Shown here: piece after piece, positions 24,753 through 33,470 of the stretch
Numbering within the stretch: the stretch's first letter is position 1
Layout: each line of letters begins with the position of its first letter
Assembly (NCBI GenBank): GCA_025358885.1
Contig: JANYHW010000009.1
Location: forward strand, 1 to 41,201
From: Cytophagales bacterium
GTDB taxonomy: Bacteria > Bacteroidota > Bacteroidia > Cytophagales > Cyclobacteriaceae
Length of the DNA: 41,201 nucleotides
Reading direction: 5' to 3'
The notes under the pieces: model-generated
The model's database searches: none
What the model saw: the letters and a program-made list of their open reading frames with translations, nothing else
What the model was told of the DNA's origin: nothing
Translations under genes and position numbers: made by a program

Positions 24753-24851
24753 GGGCTCTTGATTTCCATCAAAAATATGGCACGGAGAAACCGCAATCAT
24801 TTTAATATTGAATGGAACCTTACACGGGTTTTGTAGGCTGCGTAACTCCCC

Positions 24852-26207
24852 TTACAACATCCAGTGAATACTAAGGAAATACACTGTTAGGCCCAGTAAA
24901 TCATTGATGGTAGTAATAAAGGGGCCCGAAGCTACCGCCGGATTAAAACCAAAGCGATCAAGTATCAACGGGGTGATTGTCCCAATAAGTGAAGCAAAGA
25001 CGACGACGCTAAATAAAGCAATTGAAACAACCAGGGAAAGTTGTTGATTACCAAATAGTAACCAGTTTGCCCCAAAGACAAGAATCGACAAAAAGAAACC
25101 ATTCAGTAACGCCACAAACAGGACTTTGATGAGCCTTTGCCAGAGTCCTTCATCGACAAAATCCGGACTGGCAAGGCTTTGCACAACAAGGGATGAGGAT
25201 TGAATTCCTACGTTTCCTCCCGTTGCCTGGATGAGGGGTACAAAGAACGCAATGGCCGTAACGCGCGCCAGTTGTTCTTCGAATAATCCCATGAATCGCG
25301 CAGATAGCATCCCTCCGAAAATACCAATCAACAGCCATGGAAGTCGGGCTCGTGTATTCTTCCATACCGTGTCATCCTCTTCAACATCCTCGGTGATACC
25401 TGACATTAATTGACGGTCTTCCTCCGCTTGCTCTGTAATGACATCCACAATGTCATCAATGGTGATACGGCCTACGAGTTGTCCATGAACATTGACCACA
25501 GGTACCGATTCAAGGTCATATTTCTTCATGATCCCAGCCACCTCAGTGTCCGGCATGGACGTCTCTACAGAAACAACATCTTGCTCATAGATGTCGGCCA
25601 CGAGCTTATTTGCATCGGAAATAACCAAATCCTGGAGGGCAACTTTGCCAAGCAATCTATCCTGCTCATCAACGACGAAAACCGTATAAAACTTGGTTAC
25701 CGCCTCAGCTTGTTTCCTGATTTCTTCCACACACTGCACCACCGACCAATGATGGCGCGCCTTGATCAATTCTTTGGCCATCAATCCACCCGCCACATTT
25801 TCGTCGTAACGCAACAGGTCAATGACTTGTGAACTGAGGAGAGGATCCAGCGTGGCAATTACTTCTTCGCGTGTCTTGATCGGGAGTTCGTTCAGAATAT
25901 CCGCGGCGTCATCTGAGTCAAGTAGATTGATAATGGAGGTAACTTCAGCCGGTTCATAAATCTTTAGGAAGCCCGCGCGGGTCTCGCTGTCAAGGTCTTT
26001 AATAATTTGGGCTTTGACCTCCAGGGGAAGGATGTCCAGGGTGTACTTCGCTTCTTCCGAATTGAATTCGTATAACAGTGTGGTAATGTCTGCCGGATTG
26101 ACGTCTTCAAGGCTTTCGCGAATGAACTGACTGTCGCGCTGGTCCAGCGCTTCCTGGAACCTGTCGCGAAACTCCTTGGTTAATTCAAATTCTACGAACT
26201 CCTTCAC
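24852..26207 (-). CDS. mgtE: Magnesium transporter MgtE
   Basis: A 451-residue MgtE. The N-terminal helical domain (ESLEDVNPADITTLLYEF and onward) and two CBS domains (about 130-260) form the cytosolic magnesium sensor. The C-terminal third has five hydrophobic helices with the family motif ATGGNVGIQSSSLVVQSLA and, in the last helix, FGFNPAVASGPFITTINDLLGL, whose Asp matches the pore magnesium site. The start is GTG 26207, inside the 3' end of rsmA (23-bp overlap), so translation is probably coupled. It acts in the inner membrane to admit Mg2+ when the cytosolic level is low. Confidence 0.95.
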   Translation of the reverse strand: MKEFVEFELTKEFRDRFQEALDQRDSQFIRESLEDVNPADITTLLYEFNSEEAKYTLDILPLEVKAQIIKDLDSETRAGFLKIYEPAEVTSIINLLDSDDAADILNELPIKTREEVIATLDPLLSSQVIDLLRYDENVAGGLMAKELIKARHHWSVVQCVEEIRKQAEAVTKFYTVFVVDEQDRLLGKVALQDLVISDANKLVADIYEQDVVSVETSMPDTEVAGIMKKYDLESVPVVNVHGQLVGRITIDDIVDVITEQAEEDRQLMSGITEDVEEDDTVWKNTRARLPWLLIGIFGGMLSARFMGLFEEQLARVTAIAFFVPLIQATGGNVGIQSSSLVVQSLASPDFVDEGLWQRLIKVLFVALLNGFFLSILVFGANWLLFGNQQLSLVVSIALFSVVVFASLIGTITPLILDRFGFNPAVASGPFITTINDLLGLTVYFLSIHWML

Positions 26208-26976
26208 TTTGCTGGATGGATCGTGTTAAAAAAATAAAATCTTCTACTGATAATTGCTCAGGGCGTTTGTCCATCATGTCCAACGCTGCCACAGGGCCTG
26301 GCAAATTTAAATGTTTCAATGCGTTACGCAAGGTTTTCCGCCGCTTTTGAAATGACTGCTTGACCACTTGCTGAAAAAGTTGCTCATCGCAATCCAATTT
26401 CTTCCGATTGTTTCTCATCAGCCGGATCACCGCCGACATCACCTTCGGAGGTGGATTAAAAACACCCGGAGACACCTTAAACAGAAACTCAATGTCATAA
26501 TAGGCCTGAAGCAGCACACTGAGTATCCCGTAGGTTTTATTGCCGTGTTTTGACGCGATCCGGTCAGCCACTTCCTTTTGCAGCATACATACCACTTGTT
26601 CTACCCTGTCGCGTTCGTCAAGGACCCTGAAAAAAATCTGAGATGAAATGTTATAGGGAAAATTGCCTATGATGCTGTACTTAGCCGTAAATAGACGTCG
26701 AAGGTCCATCTCCAGAAAGTCGGCCTCGATTATCCTGCTTGCCAAAGCGGGAGTCTCTTTAATGAGGTGAACCACCGATTCCCGATCGATTTCCACCAGT
26801 CGCAAATCAATCTTGTCAATAGCCATAAGAAATCGGGTAAGCACACCTGTGCCTGGGCCAATTTCAAGGACCGACATTGTGTCGCCTGAAGGAAGTTGCA
26901 AGGCCTCCACAATCTTCCTTGCAATATTCGTATCGCGGAGAAAATGCTGACCTAAATATTTTTTGGGGCGGACCAT
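26185..26976 (-). CDS. rsmA: 16S rRNA (adenine1518-N6/adenine1519-N6)-dimethyltransferase
   Basis: A 263-residue KsgA/RsmA that dimethylates two adjacent adenines in the last hairpin of 16S rRNA during 30S assembly. Motifs: PKKYLGQHFLRD at the N-terminus, SAM motif VLEIGPGTGVLTRFL, acidic LVEIDRE, and catalytic IIGNFPYNIS. The C-terminal helical domain has VSPGVFNPPPKVMSAVIRL and SFQKRRKTLRNAL. Length is normal. It is the first gene of a leftward pair with mgtE and is divergent from pdxA across a 188-bp spacer. Confidence 0.97.
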   Translation of the reverse strand: MVRPKKYLGQHFLRDTNIARKIVEALQLPSGDTMSVLEIGPGTGVLTRFLMAIDKIDLRLVEIDRESVVHLIKETPALASRIIEADFLEMDLRRLFTAKYSIIGNFPYNISSQIFFRVLDERDRVEQVVCMLQKEVADRIASKHGNKTYGILSVLLQAYYDIEFLFKVSPGVFNPPPKVMSAVIRLMRNNRKKLDCDEQLFQQVVKQSFQKRRKTLRNALKHLNLPGPVAALDMMDKRPEQLSVEDFIFLTRSIQQSEGVRRI

Positions 26977-27164
26977 AGGGGCAAACTACGGGAATTCAGT
27001 ACAATCATCAACTGTCATAGATATTGAGGGTTGAAGCGGTATCAGGCATTGCTGGCTATTCAATAAACTCGTTGCATGCTACCTGGTGCCATATCTCCAA
27101 TTCATAATGCCCGGCAACGATGCCTAATATTTAATTTCCTATAACTTGCATCAACTACATTGAC

Positions 27165-28196
27165 ATGAACACTCCCCATACACCTAATAAACCCCGCATC
27201 GGTATCACCCTGGGCGACCTTAATGGAATTGGTCCAGAGGTCGTTATCAAAGCGTTGTCCGATTCGAGACTCTTAAACCTCATTACGCCAGTGATCTACG
27301 GCTCGACCCGTGTACTGTCATATTACCGCAAACTTATGGGCCTTGAGGAATTCAACTACAGCCAGGTGAAAACCAAAGGCCAGTTCTTCTCCAAGGTCAT
27401 CAATGTGGTGAATTGCTGGGAGGAAGAAATCCGCATCACACCAGGGCAGCCAGCTCGTGAGTCCGGGCATGCCGCCTTGATGAGCCTGAGACGTGTAGTG
27501 GAAGATGTGAAAGAAGGTCTTATTGACGGATTCGTCACCGCACCCATCGATAAGAATACCATTTATAGCGAGGATTTTCCCTTTCGTGGTCATACCGAAT
27601 ATCTCACACAGACATTTGATGCTACGGAAAGCCTTATGCTCATGGTGGGGGCATCGCTGAAAGTCGGATTGGTAACTGAACACGTTCCTGTAAAAGATAT
27701 TTCAAGTTATATTACACAGGAGCGGGTGGAGCTAAAGATCCGGTTGATGGAGCTATCTCTTAAGAAAGACTTCCAGATCAGCAAACCAAAAATTGCCGTG
27801 CTCGGATTAAATCCTCACGCCGGGGATGAGGGATTGATTGGAGAGGAAGAAAATACCGTGATTAAACCTGTTATCAATGACCTGAAGAGCAAAGGCAAAC
27901 TTGTGTTTGGACCATTTCCTGCCGATGGCTTCTTTGCCACGGCACAACATCAGAAGTTTGACGGTGTATTGGCCATGTATCACGACCAGGGACTTATACC
28001 TTTCAAGTACATTGACTTTGAGAATGGAGTCAACTTTACCGCAGGCCTTCCCACCGTAAGAACGTCCCCTGACCATGGAACGGCATATGGAATTACAGGG
28101 AAGAACCTTGCCGATGAACGATCATTGCGTCAGGCAATCTTCCTCGCCACCGATATTATCAAGAATCGTCAGGAGGCCATCGCTAATCAACGGTAA
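27165..28196 (+). CDS. pdxA: 4-hydroxythreonine-4-phosphate dehydrogenase
   Basis: A 343-residue PdxA, which oxidises 4-phosphohydroxy-L-threonine in pyridoxal phosphate synthesis. Motifs: RIGITLGDLNGIGPEVVIKAL at the start, VTAPIDKN, FRGHTEYLTQTF with a metal-binding His, LGLNPHAGDEGLIGEEE, GPFPADGFFA, YHDQGLIPFKYIDFENGVNFTAGLP and TSPDHGTAYGITGK with the further metal-binding His residues. It heads the long rightward block and is divergent from rsmA, a neighbour also seen in other bacteria. Confidence 0.97.
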   Translation: MNTPHTPNKPRIGITLGDLNGIGPEVVIKALSDSRLLNLITPVIYGSTRVLSYYRKLMGLEEFNYSQVKTKGQFFSKVINVVNCWEEEIRITPGQPARESGHAALMSLRRVVEDVKEGLIDGFVTAPIDKNTIYSEDFPFRGHTEYLTQTFDATESLMLMVGASLKVGLVTEHVPVKDISSYITQERVELKIRLMELSLKKDFQISKPKIAVLGLNPHAGDEGLIGEEENTVIKPVINDLKSKGKLVFGPFPADGFFATAQHQKFDGVLAMYHDQGLIPFKYIDFENGVNFTAGLPTVRTSPDHGTAYGITGKNLADERSLRQAIFLATDIIKNRQEAIANQR

Positions 28197-28285
28197 CTGT
28201 GACTCATGATTTTGCCTCCCGGACCGTCGGCAGATTCCCATGGTGATCATGGATTTCGTAGATTTAGACAGTAAGGCGCAACAAC

Positions 28286-28678
28286 ATGGATATTGTCACC
28301 ACCCGGAAGCTGAATATCCTGATACAACTAGCAGAGGCCGACAAGCATTTTGCCAAGGTTGAGCGTGACATGATTTACCAAATCGCACGTAGTCGCAATT
28401 TCCCGGAAGAACTTGTGACCGATCTTATACACCATCCGCAGCCAATTGACTCATTGGGTGCCCTTTCTCAGGAGCAGAAACTTGACTTCCTCATCTCCTC
28501 CATAGAGCTCATCTTTATAGACCAAAAGGTCTTCGAAAGTGAGATCGTATTTACCAGGAGTATTGCCATCAAGCTGGGGTTTAGCAAGAATGTTGTGGAC
28601 TACCTGGTTGCTAATTTTGAAAGGATAACCCTTGATGAGCTCAAAAGGATCGTTTTGACCCAATATGTGGTGGGCTAA
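28286..28678 (+). CDS. TerB-like helical protein
   Basis: A 130-residue all-helical protein resembling the TerB/DUF533 fold. Two similar halves are visible, each with an acidic helix start followed by a positively charged or aromatic helix: LAEADKHFAKVERDMIYQIA and IELIFIDQKVFESEIVFTRSIAIKLGF. TerB proteins bind metal ions with conserved acidic residues and occur in tellurite resistance and membrane-linked complexes; there is no ter gene cluster here, so the role is unknown. It sits 89 bp after pdxA and 142 bp before the DUF177 gene, on the same strand. Confidence 0.72.
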   Translation: MDIVTTRKLNILIQLAEADKHFAKVERDMIYQIARSRNFPEELVTDLIHHPQPIDSLGALSQEQKLDFLISSIELIFIDQKVFESEIVFTRSIAIKLGFSKNVVDYLVANFERITLDELKRIVLTQYVVG

Positions 28679-28820
28679 GTGAAAAAGCGGCCAAAACAGA
28701 ACCCATTGGCTGAAAGAGTCGCAAAAGCCTGAATAAATGCCAATTTGCAGTCCACAATTCAAGAAAATCTCAATCAAATCCAGAAAATCCTGATAAATTT
28801 GCGCGCTTATTTTGAATGCA

Positions 28821-29342
28821 ATGCGGGCGCAAGACTTTCAGGTGAATATTATTGGACTAAGTCAAAATGCCCACGAATTTGAGTTTGAATTCGGCGATGA
28901 ATTCTTCCAGCACTATGGCCGGAACCTGCTCGAAAGTGGTCATTTTTCTGCTCATGTGACGCTCAACAAGAGCGAAACAATGATTGAGGGGCGGTTTCAC
29001 ATAGAGGGCAATGCACACCTGATATGCGACCGAAGCCTTGACCCGTTTGATTACCCCATGCACATTAGTAGGATGATCCTCTTCAAGTATGGGCAGGAGG
29101 AAAAGGAGCTGAGTGATGAAATTGTGCTCATTAGCCGTGACCGCGCAAGCCTGGATATCGGGCAGTATCTATACGAATTCATCGGCATAGCCATCCCCAT
29201 GAAGAGGCTGCATCCGAGATTTCAGAACGATGAACTTGAAGAAAGTGAAATAACATTGGTCTATTCTTCGCCAATTGATCAAAATGAAAAAGAAGAAGAT
29301 GCCATCGATCCACGGTGGGAAAAATTGAAAAAGTTAAAATAA
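28821..29342 (+). CDS. DUF177/YceD family protein
   Basis: About 173 residues from ATG 28821 (an in-frame TTG lies 9 bases upstream). The pattern [22 protein letters not shown] matches the core of the DUF177/YceD family, whose usual motif has a Cys-containing C-R-C-L element; only one Cys is left here. The acidic C-terminus ends in [11 protein letters not shown], the familiar end of the family. YceD proteins are linked to 23S rRNA metabolism or 50S assembly in plants and bacteria. The gene stands 7 bp before rpmF, the classical arrangement. Confidence 0.87.
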   Translation: MRAQDFQVNIIGLSQNAHEFEFEFGDEFFQHYGRNLLESGHFSAHVTLNKSETMIEGRFHIEGNAHLICDRSLDPFDYPMHISRMILFKYGQEEKELSDEIVLISRDRASLDIGQYLYEFIGIAIPMKRLHPRFQNDELEESEITLVYSSPIDQNEKEEDAIDPRWEKLKKLK

Positions 29343-29349
29343 AACCGTT

Positions 29350-29541
29350 ATGCCAAATCCGAAACGAAAAACCTCGAAAACCCGCAGAGACAAGAGAAGG
29401 ACTCATTACAAAGCAGTTCCCAAGCAATTTGCCATAGATGCTACCACTGGCGAGCATCACCTTCCACACCGCGCTTTCTGGCATGAAGGAAAATTATATT
29501 ACAAAGGCAGTGTCGTCATGGAGAAAGAGATACAGGCGTAA
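29350..29541 (+). CDS. rpmF: 50S ribosomal protein L32
   Basis: A 63-residue L32: [20 protein letters not shown] is the basic N-terminal extension, and [22 protein letters not shown] the core. The four zinc-binding Cys of the E. coli-type protein family variants are absent; this C-minus form is what I expect in Bacteroidota, so it is not a defect. It follows DUF177 by 7 bp and precedes a terminator hairpin. Confidence 0.97.
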   Translation: MPNPKRKTSKTRRDKRRTHYKAVPKQFAIDATTGEHHLPHRAFWHEGKLYYKGSVVMEKEIQA

Positions 29542-29630
29542 GCACGTATGGTACTTTTTCATTTGATGTATAACCGATCAATTTGTTTTCAGGCTGGCAA
29601 GAATCAGCATAAACTCATTGCTTAAACTTC

Positions 29631-29666
29631 GCCCGACTGGATACCAGCCGGGCTTTAGTTTTTTTA
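29631..29666 (+). terminator. Intrinsic terminator between rpmF and fabH
   Basis: GCCCGACTGG (29631-29640) and CCAGCCGGGC (29644-29653) form a 10-bp stem with one A-C mismatch and a 3-base loop, followed by TTTAGTTTTTTT on the plus strand. It ends about 10 bases before the fabH ATG. This predicts that DUF177-rpmF transcripts mostly stop here, and that fabH depends on read-through or on a promoter within 29542-29630. Confidence 0.8.
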
Positions 29667-29675
29667 AGAAACAAC

Positions 29676-30674
29676 ATGAATAAAATCCGAGCAGCCATCA
29701 CCGGTGTAGGAGGTTACGTACCTGACTACATTCTGACAAACAAGGAACTGGAATCCATGGTGGATACCAACGATGAGTGGATCACCACCCGCACCGGTAT
29801 CAAAGAGCGGAGGATTTTGAAAGGTGAGAACCAAGGGGTGTCCGTAATGGGAATTGCGGCGGTAAAAGATATGTTGGCAAAGACCAAGATCGACCCGAAA
29901 GAAATTGATCTCATCATTTTTGCAACGGTGACGGCCGACATGACCTTCCCCGCCACGGCCAATATTGTGGCCACGGCCGTTGGCGCCACCAATGCATTCA
30001 GCTATGACCTGGGTGCGGCATGCTCCGGATTCCTCTTTGGACTAACTACGGGCGCCAGTTTCATTCAGTCGGGTATGTACAAGAAGGTGGTAGTCGTCGG
30101 GGGTGATAAAATGTCGGCCATCCTTGACTATACGGATCGGACGACCTGCATTATTTTTGGTGATGGAGCAGGCTGTGTCCTCCTTGAGCCTACAACGGAA
30201 GAGGTCGGTGTCATGGATTCAATTCTGAAAAGCGATGGAAATGGTGAAAGCTACCTGCACATGAAAGCTGGAGGCAGCCGCCAGCCGGCCACCCGCGAAT
30301 CAGTGGACAAGCGGATGCACTTCGTGTATCAGGAAGGCTCAGCAGTATTTAAGTTTGCTGTCACTAACATGGCTGATGTTGCTGCACAAGTTGCTGAACG
30401 CAACCACCTCACTGCCAAGAATATTCAATGGCTGGTTCCACACCAGGCCAACAAGCGTATCATCGATGCCACGGCGAGCCGAGTAGGCATCACTGAAGAC
30501 AAGGTCATGATGAACATCGCACGTTACGGCAATACCACCGCCGGCACCATCCCACTTTTGCTGTGGGACTACGAGAAACAACTTAAGAAAGGTGACAACC
30601 TCATTCTGGCCGCCTTCGGTGGCGGATTTACCTGGGGCGCGATATATCTGAAATGGGCTTACAACCCCCGGTAA
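29676..30674 (+). CDS. fabH: Beta-ketoacyl-ACP synthase III
   Basis: A 332-residue KAS III that condenses acetyl- or branched acyl-CoA with malonyl-ACP to start fatty-acid synthesis. The catalytic triad is present: Cys116 in [11 protein letters not shown], His256 in [11 protein letters not shown], and Asn286 in [11 protein letters not shown]. The glycine-rich end is [16 protein letters not shown]. Length is normal. The plsX gene often found between rpmF and fabH in other phyla is missing here. EF-P follows at 114 bp. Confidence 0.97.
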   Translation: MNKIRAAITGVGGYVPDYILTNKELESMVDTNDEWITTRTGIKERRILKGENQGVSVMGIAAVKDMLAKTKIDPKEIDLIIFATVTADMTFPATANIVATAVGATNAFSYDLGAACSGFLFGLTTGASFIQSGMYKKVVVVGGDKMSAILDYTDRTTCIIFGDGAGCVLLEPTTEEVGVMDSILKSDGNGESYLHMKAGGSRQPATRESVDKRMHFVYQEGSAVFKFAVTNMADVAAQVAERNHLTAKNIQWLVPHQANKRIIDATASRVGITEDKVMMNIARYGNTTAGTIPLLLWDYEKQLKKGDNLILAAFGGGFTWGAIYLKWAYNPR

Positions 30675-30787
30675 CTCGCTGAAAATAAGGTTTCTCCAAA
30701 CGATTTGATAGTCCCGCAATGTGGCAAGCCCGGACTTCTTTCACTTGTAAATATTTAATTCATTAGTAACTTCACAATTCATTTTTT

Positions 30788-31351
30788 ATGGCGACCATCT
30801 CTGATCTTAGTAAAGGAAATTACATTCGCTACAACGGCGACATCATGCAAGTCGAAGAACTGCAACACCGCACTCCCGGTAACCTTCGGGCCTTCTATCA
30901 AATCAAAATGCGCAATCTGCGCAACGGAAAGCTGGCAGAAAATCGATTTCGGCCCGGAGACTCTGTGGACCTGTTGCGTGTTGAGACAAAAGAATATCAA
31001 TTTCTGTACAACGATGGTGACAATCTGGTGTGCATGGACAACGAAACCTTCGATCAAATCTACCTTGACAAAGCCCTTCTTGGCGACTCCGTAAATTACA
31101 TCAAGGAAGGTGTAAAGCTGATTATTGCTTTTGAAAATGGAGCGAATCCCATCACGGCCGAAGCACCTCACCAGGTTGTGGTGAATGTAACCTACACGGA
31201 GCCAGGTGTTCAGGGCGACACCGCCACCAGAACCCTGAAGGCAGCCACCATCGAAACGGGTGCAGAAATCAGGGTGCCCCTTTTTATTAATACCGGTGAC
31301 AACGTAAAGATTGATGCGCGTACCGGCGAATACATTGAACGTGTAAAATAA
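30788..31351 (+). CDS. efp: Translation elongation factor P (Asn loop tip)
   Basis: A 187-residue EF-P, which enters the ribosomal E site and rescues stalling at polyproline. Domain I ends in the loop [17 protein letters not shown]; the residue aligned with E. coli Lys34 is Asn32, so neither lysylation nor rhamnosylation could take place there. Domains II and III are complete ([42 protein letters not shown]). No modification genes (epmA, epmB, earP) adjoin it. Its stop is 2 bp before the accB start, so it is cotranscribed with acetyl-CoA carboxylase genes. Confidence 0.96.
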   Translation: MATISDLSKGNYIRYNGDIMQVEELQHRTPGNLRAFYQIKMRNLRNGKLAENRFRPGDSVDLLRVETKEYQFLYNDGDNLVCMDNETFDQIYLDKALLGDSVNYIKEGVKLIIAFENGANPITAEAPHQVVVNVTYTEPGVQGDTATRTLKAATIETGAEIRVPLFINTGDNVKIDARTGEYIERVK

Positions 31352-31353
31352 CC

Positions 31354-31911
31354 ATGAGTAAGGAAGCACCCAAACGCAAATCAATATTGCTGAAGAGCAA
31401 TAGGTCGGAAGGACAAAAATCAAATTACCCAGAAATGAAAACATCTGAAATACGAGACCTCATTGACTTTATTTCCCAGTCGGGTTTAAACGAGGTAAAC
31501 ATTGAGACGAAGGAATTAAAACTTCATGTGAAACGGGAACCTGATCAAAAGGTGCTGAAGTCCTCGCCTGCACCTATGATGACCATGCAAGCCCCACAAG
31601 TTGCGATGGCTGCACCGGCCGCTGCGCATGCGGCACCAAAGCCGGAAAAACCTGCGGCGGCAGTTAAAAACACAGTGGATATCAAATCGCCCATGATTGG
31701 CACTTTCTATAGATCAGCCAATCCCGACAGTCCTCCTTTTATTTCTGTAGGAGATAAAGTAACCAAGGGACAAACAGTATGCATCATTGAGGCCATGAAA
31801 CTTTTCAATGAAATAGAATCGGAAGTTTCAGGAACCGTGGTGAAGGCCATGATTGAAAACTCATCACCCGTGGAGTATGATCAGCTTCTTTTTGTAGTGG
31901 AGCCTGATTAA
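31354..31911 (+). CDS. accB: Biotin carboxyl carrier protein of acetyl-CoA carboxylase
   Basis: A 185-residue BCCP. The C-terminal biotinyl domain has [18 protein letters not shown] with the thumb loop, and the biotinylation motif EAMKL (Lys149) instead of the more usual EAMKM. An Ala/Pro-rich linker (about 72-105) precedes it. The N-terminal helix [23 protein letters not shown] is where most BCCPs begin, so the first 27 residues, rich in Lys and Ser, are an unusual extension; ATG 31435 would remove it. ATG 31354 is kept because it directly follows the efp stop. Carries CO2 from AccC to the carboxyltransferase, whose genes are not in the window. Confidence 0.94.
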   Translation: MSKEAPKRKSILLKSNRSEGQKSNYPEMKTSEIRDLIDFISQSGLNEVNIETKELKLHVKREPDQKVLKSSPAPMMTMQAPQVAMAAPAAAHAAPKPEKPAAAVKNTVDIKSPMIGTFYRSANPDSPPFISVGDKVTKGQTVCIIEAMKLFNEIESEVSGTVVKAMIENSSPVEYDQLLFVVEPD

Positions 31912-31930
31912 TTCTTCCAATGGAAAAATG

Positions 31931-31954
31931 ATATGAAGTCCGACTACTTCATAT
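31931..31954. other. Hairpin between accB and accC
   Basis: ATATGAAGT (31931-31939) and ACTTCATAT (31946-31954) form a perfect 9-bp stem with a 6-base loop, 20 bp after the accB stop. It is A/T-rich and followed by TTGCATTTT rather than a strong T run, so it looks more like an RNA processing or stability element, or a leaky terminator that would set the accB:accC ratio. The role is inferred. Confidence 0.45.
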
Positions 31955-32009
31955 TTGCATTTTAAAATCTTTGCCAATCGGTGGCTAAGCTAAATCTTGA
32001 TTGTAACCT

Positions 32010-33362
32010 ATGTTTAAGAAAATATTAATTGCGAATCGTGGAGAAATTGCTTTGCGTGTTATCCGTACATGCAAAGAGATGGACATCAAAACAGTAGCGG
32101 TATACTCTACCGCGGACCGCGAAAGTCTGCATGTCCGTTTTGCCGATGAGGCAGTCTGTATCGGTGCGGCCCCCAGCAAGGAATCGTACCTCAACATCCC
32201 ACGAATTATTTCTGCGGCTGAGATTACCAATGCCGATGCCATTCACCCGGGTTACGGCTTCCTCTCCGAGCGCGCAGAGTTTTCCGCAGTCTGTCATGAA
32301 TATGGAATTAAGTTCATAGGACCCACTCCAGCGATGATAGAGTCCATGGGTGACAAGGTAACCGCCAAAGACACCATGAAGAAATCAGGGGTTCCTGTAA
32401 TCCCCGGCTCAGACGGATTGCTTAGCACGATGGAAGAAGGGATAAAGATCGCGAACGAAATTAAATACCCTGTCATTGTTAAGGCGACGGCCGGTGGCGG
32501 CGGTAAGGGAATGCGCATCATCAACAGCGATTCAGAATTCAAAAAGGCCTGGGACGACGCTAAAAGGGAAGCTGGTGCTTCCTTCGGCAACGATGGACTA
32601 TACCTGGAGAAATTCGTCGAGGAGCCCCGCCATATAGAAATTCAGATCGTAGGTGACCAATACGGAAAAGCCTGTCACCTTTCCGAACGAGATTGTTCGA
32701 TCCAGCGCAGGCATCAAAAATTGGTGGAGGAAACACCTTCCCCGGTGGTAAGCCAGGAACTACGAGAACGCATGGGGGAAGCCGCCATCAAGGGCGCCAA
32801 GGCCATCAATTATGAAGGCGTTGGGACCATAGAGTTCCTCGTTGATAAGCATGGGGATTTCTATTTTATGGAAATGAATACCCGCATCCAGGTGGAGCAC
32901 CCTATTACGGAAGAAGTCACCGATTATGATCTTATCAAGGAACAAATAAAGGTCGCAGCCGGTGTCCCCATCTCCGGCCGCAACTATTTTCCGAACCTTT
33001 TTGCAATGGAATGCCGGATCAACGCGGAAGATCCCATGAACGGGTTCCGTCCTTCACCGGGCAAGATCCTTAACCTCCACCTCCCGGGCGGTCATGGCGT
33101 GCGTGTAGACAGTCACGTCTATGCCGGATATACCATTCCACCAAACTATGATTCGCTCATTGCCAAGTTGATTACCACCGGTCAGTCGCGCGAGGAAGTC
33201 ATCACACGCATGAAGAGGGCGTTAAGTGAGTTCGTAATCGTGGGCATCAAGACAACCATTCCTTTTCACCTCGCCCTGATGGATAATGCCGTTTTCAGGT
33301 CTGGCAAGTTCACGACAAAGTTTTTGGAGACATCATTTGATTTTTCAACAATCAAGGAATAG
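32010..33362 (+). CDS. accC: Biotin carboxylase of acetyl-CoA carboxylase
   Basis: A 450-residue ATP-grasp enzyme that carboxylates biotin on AccB using ATP and bicarbonate. It has the N-terminal [19 protein letters not shown], the glycine-rich ATP loop [13 protein letters not shown] (about 158-170), the bicarbonate and ATP block [16 protein letters not shown], and [18 protein letters not shown] with the catalytic Glu and Arg. The C-terminal domain ends normally. It lies 98 bp after accB and closes the rightward core block. Confidence 0.97.
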   Translation: MFKKILIANRGEIALRVIRTCKEMDIKTVAVYSTADRESLHVRFADEAVCIGAAPSKESYLNIPRIISAAEITNADAIHPGYGFLSERAEFSAVCHEYGIKFIGPTPAMIESMGDKVTAKDTMKKSGVPVIPGSDGLLSTMEEGIKIANEIKYPVIVKATAGGGGKGMRIINSDSEFKKAWDDAKREAGASFGNDGLYLEKFVEEPRHIEIQIVGDQYGKACHLSERDCSIQRRHQKLVEETPSPVVSQELRERMGEAAIKGAKAINYEGVGTIEFLVDKHGDFYFMEMNTRIQVEHPITEEVTDYDLIKEQIKVAAGVPISGRNYFPNLFAMECRINAEDPMNGFRPSPGKILNLHLPGGHGVRVDSHVYAGYTIPPNYDSLIAKLITTGQSREEVITRMKRALSEFVIVGIKTTIPFHLALMDNAVFRSGKFTTKFLETSFDFSTIKE

Positions 33363-33390
33363 ACAATCGTTTAGTCGCTGCGGCTCACCC

Positions 33391-33428
33391 AAAAAAGAAG
33401 GCCCGCCCGGTGTTACCCTGGCAGGCCT
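33391..33428 (-). terminator. Intrinsic terminator of dnaN
   Basis: AGGCCCGCC (33399-33407) and GGCAGGCCT (33420-33428) form a 9-bp G/C-rich stem; the single C-A mismatch on the plus strand becomes a G-U pair in the leftward RNA. Leftward, the stem is followed by TTCTTTTTT. It lies 43 bp beyond the dnaN stop. On the plus strand there is no T run, so termination of accC is weaker. Confidence 0.8.
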
Positions 33429-33470
33429 CATTGCATCTCCGTAAAGGTTTAGGTTAAGGAAAAACAACTG

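Noticed and set aside
30779-31444. A 221-codon open frame on the minus strand
   Set aside because: Covers efp exactly in antisense and extends into accB; efp is unmistakable.
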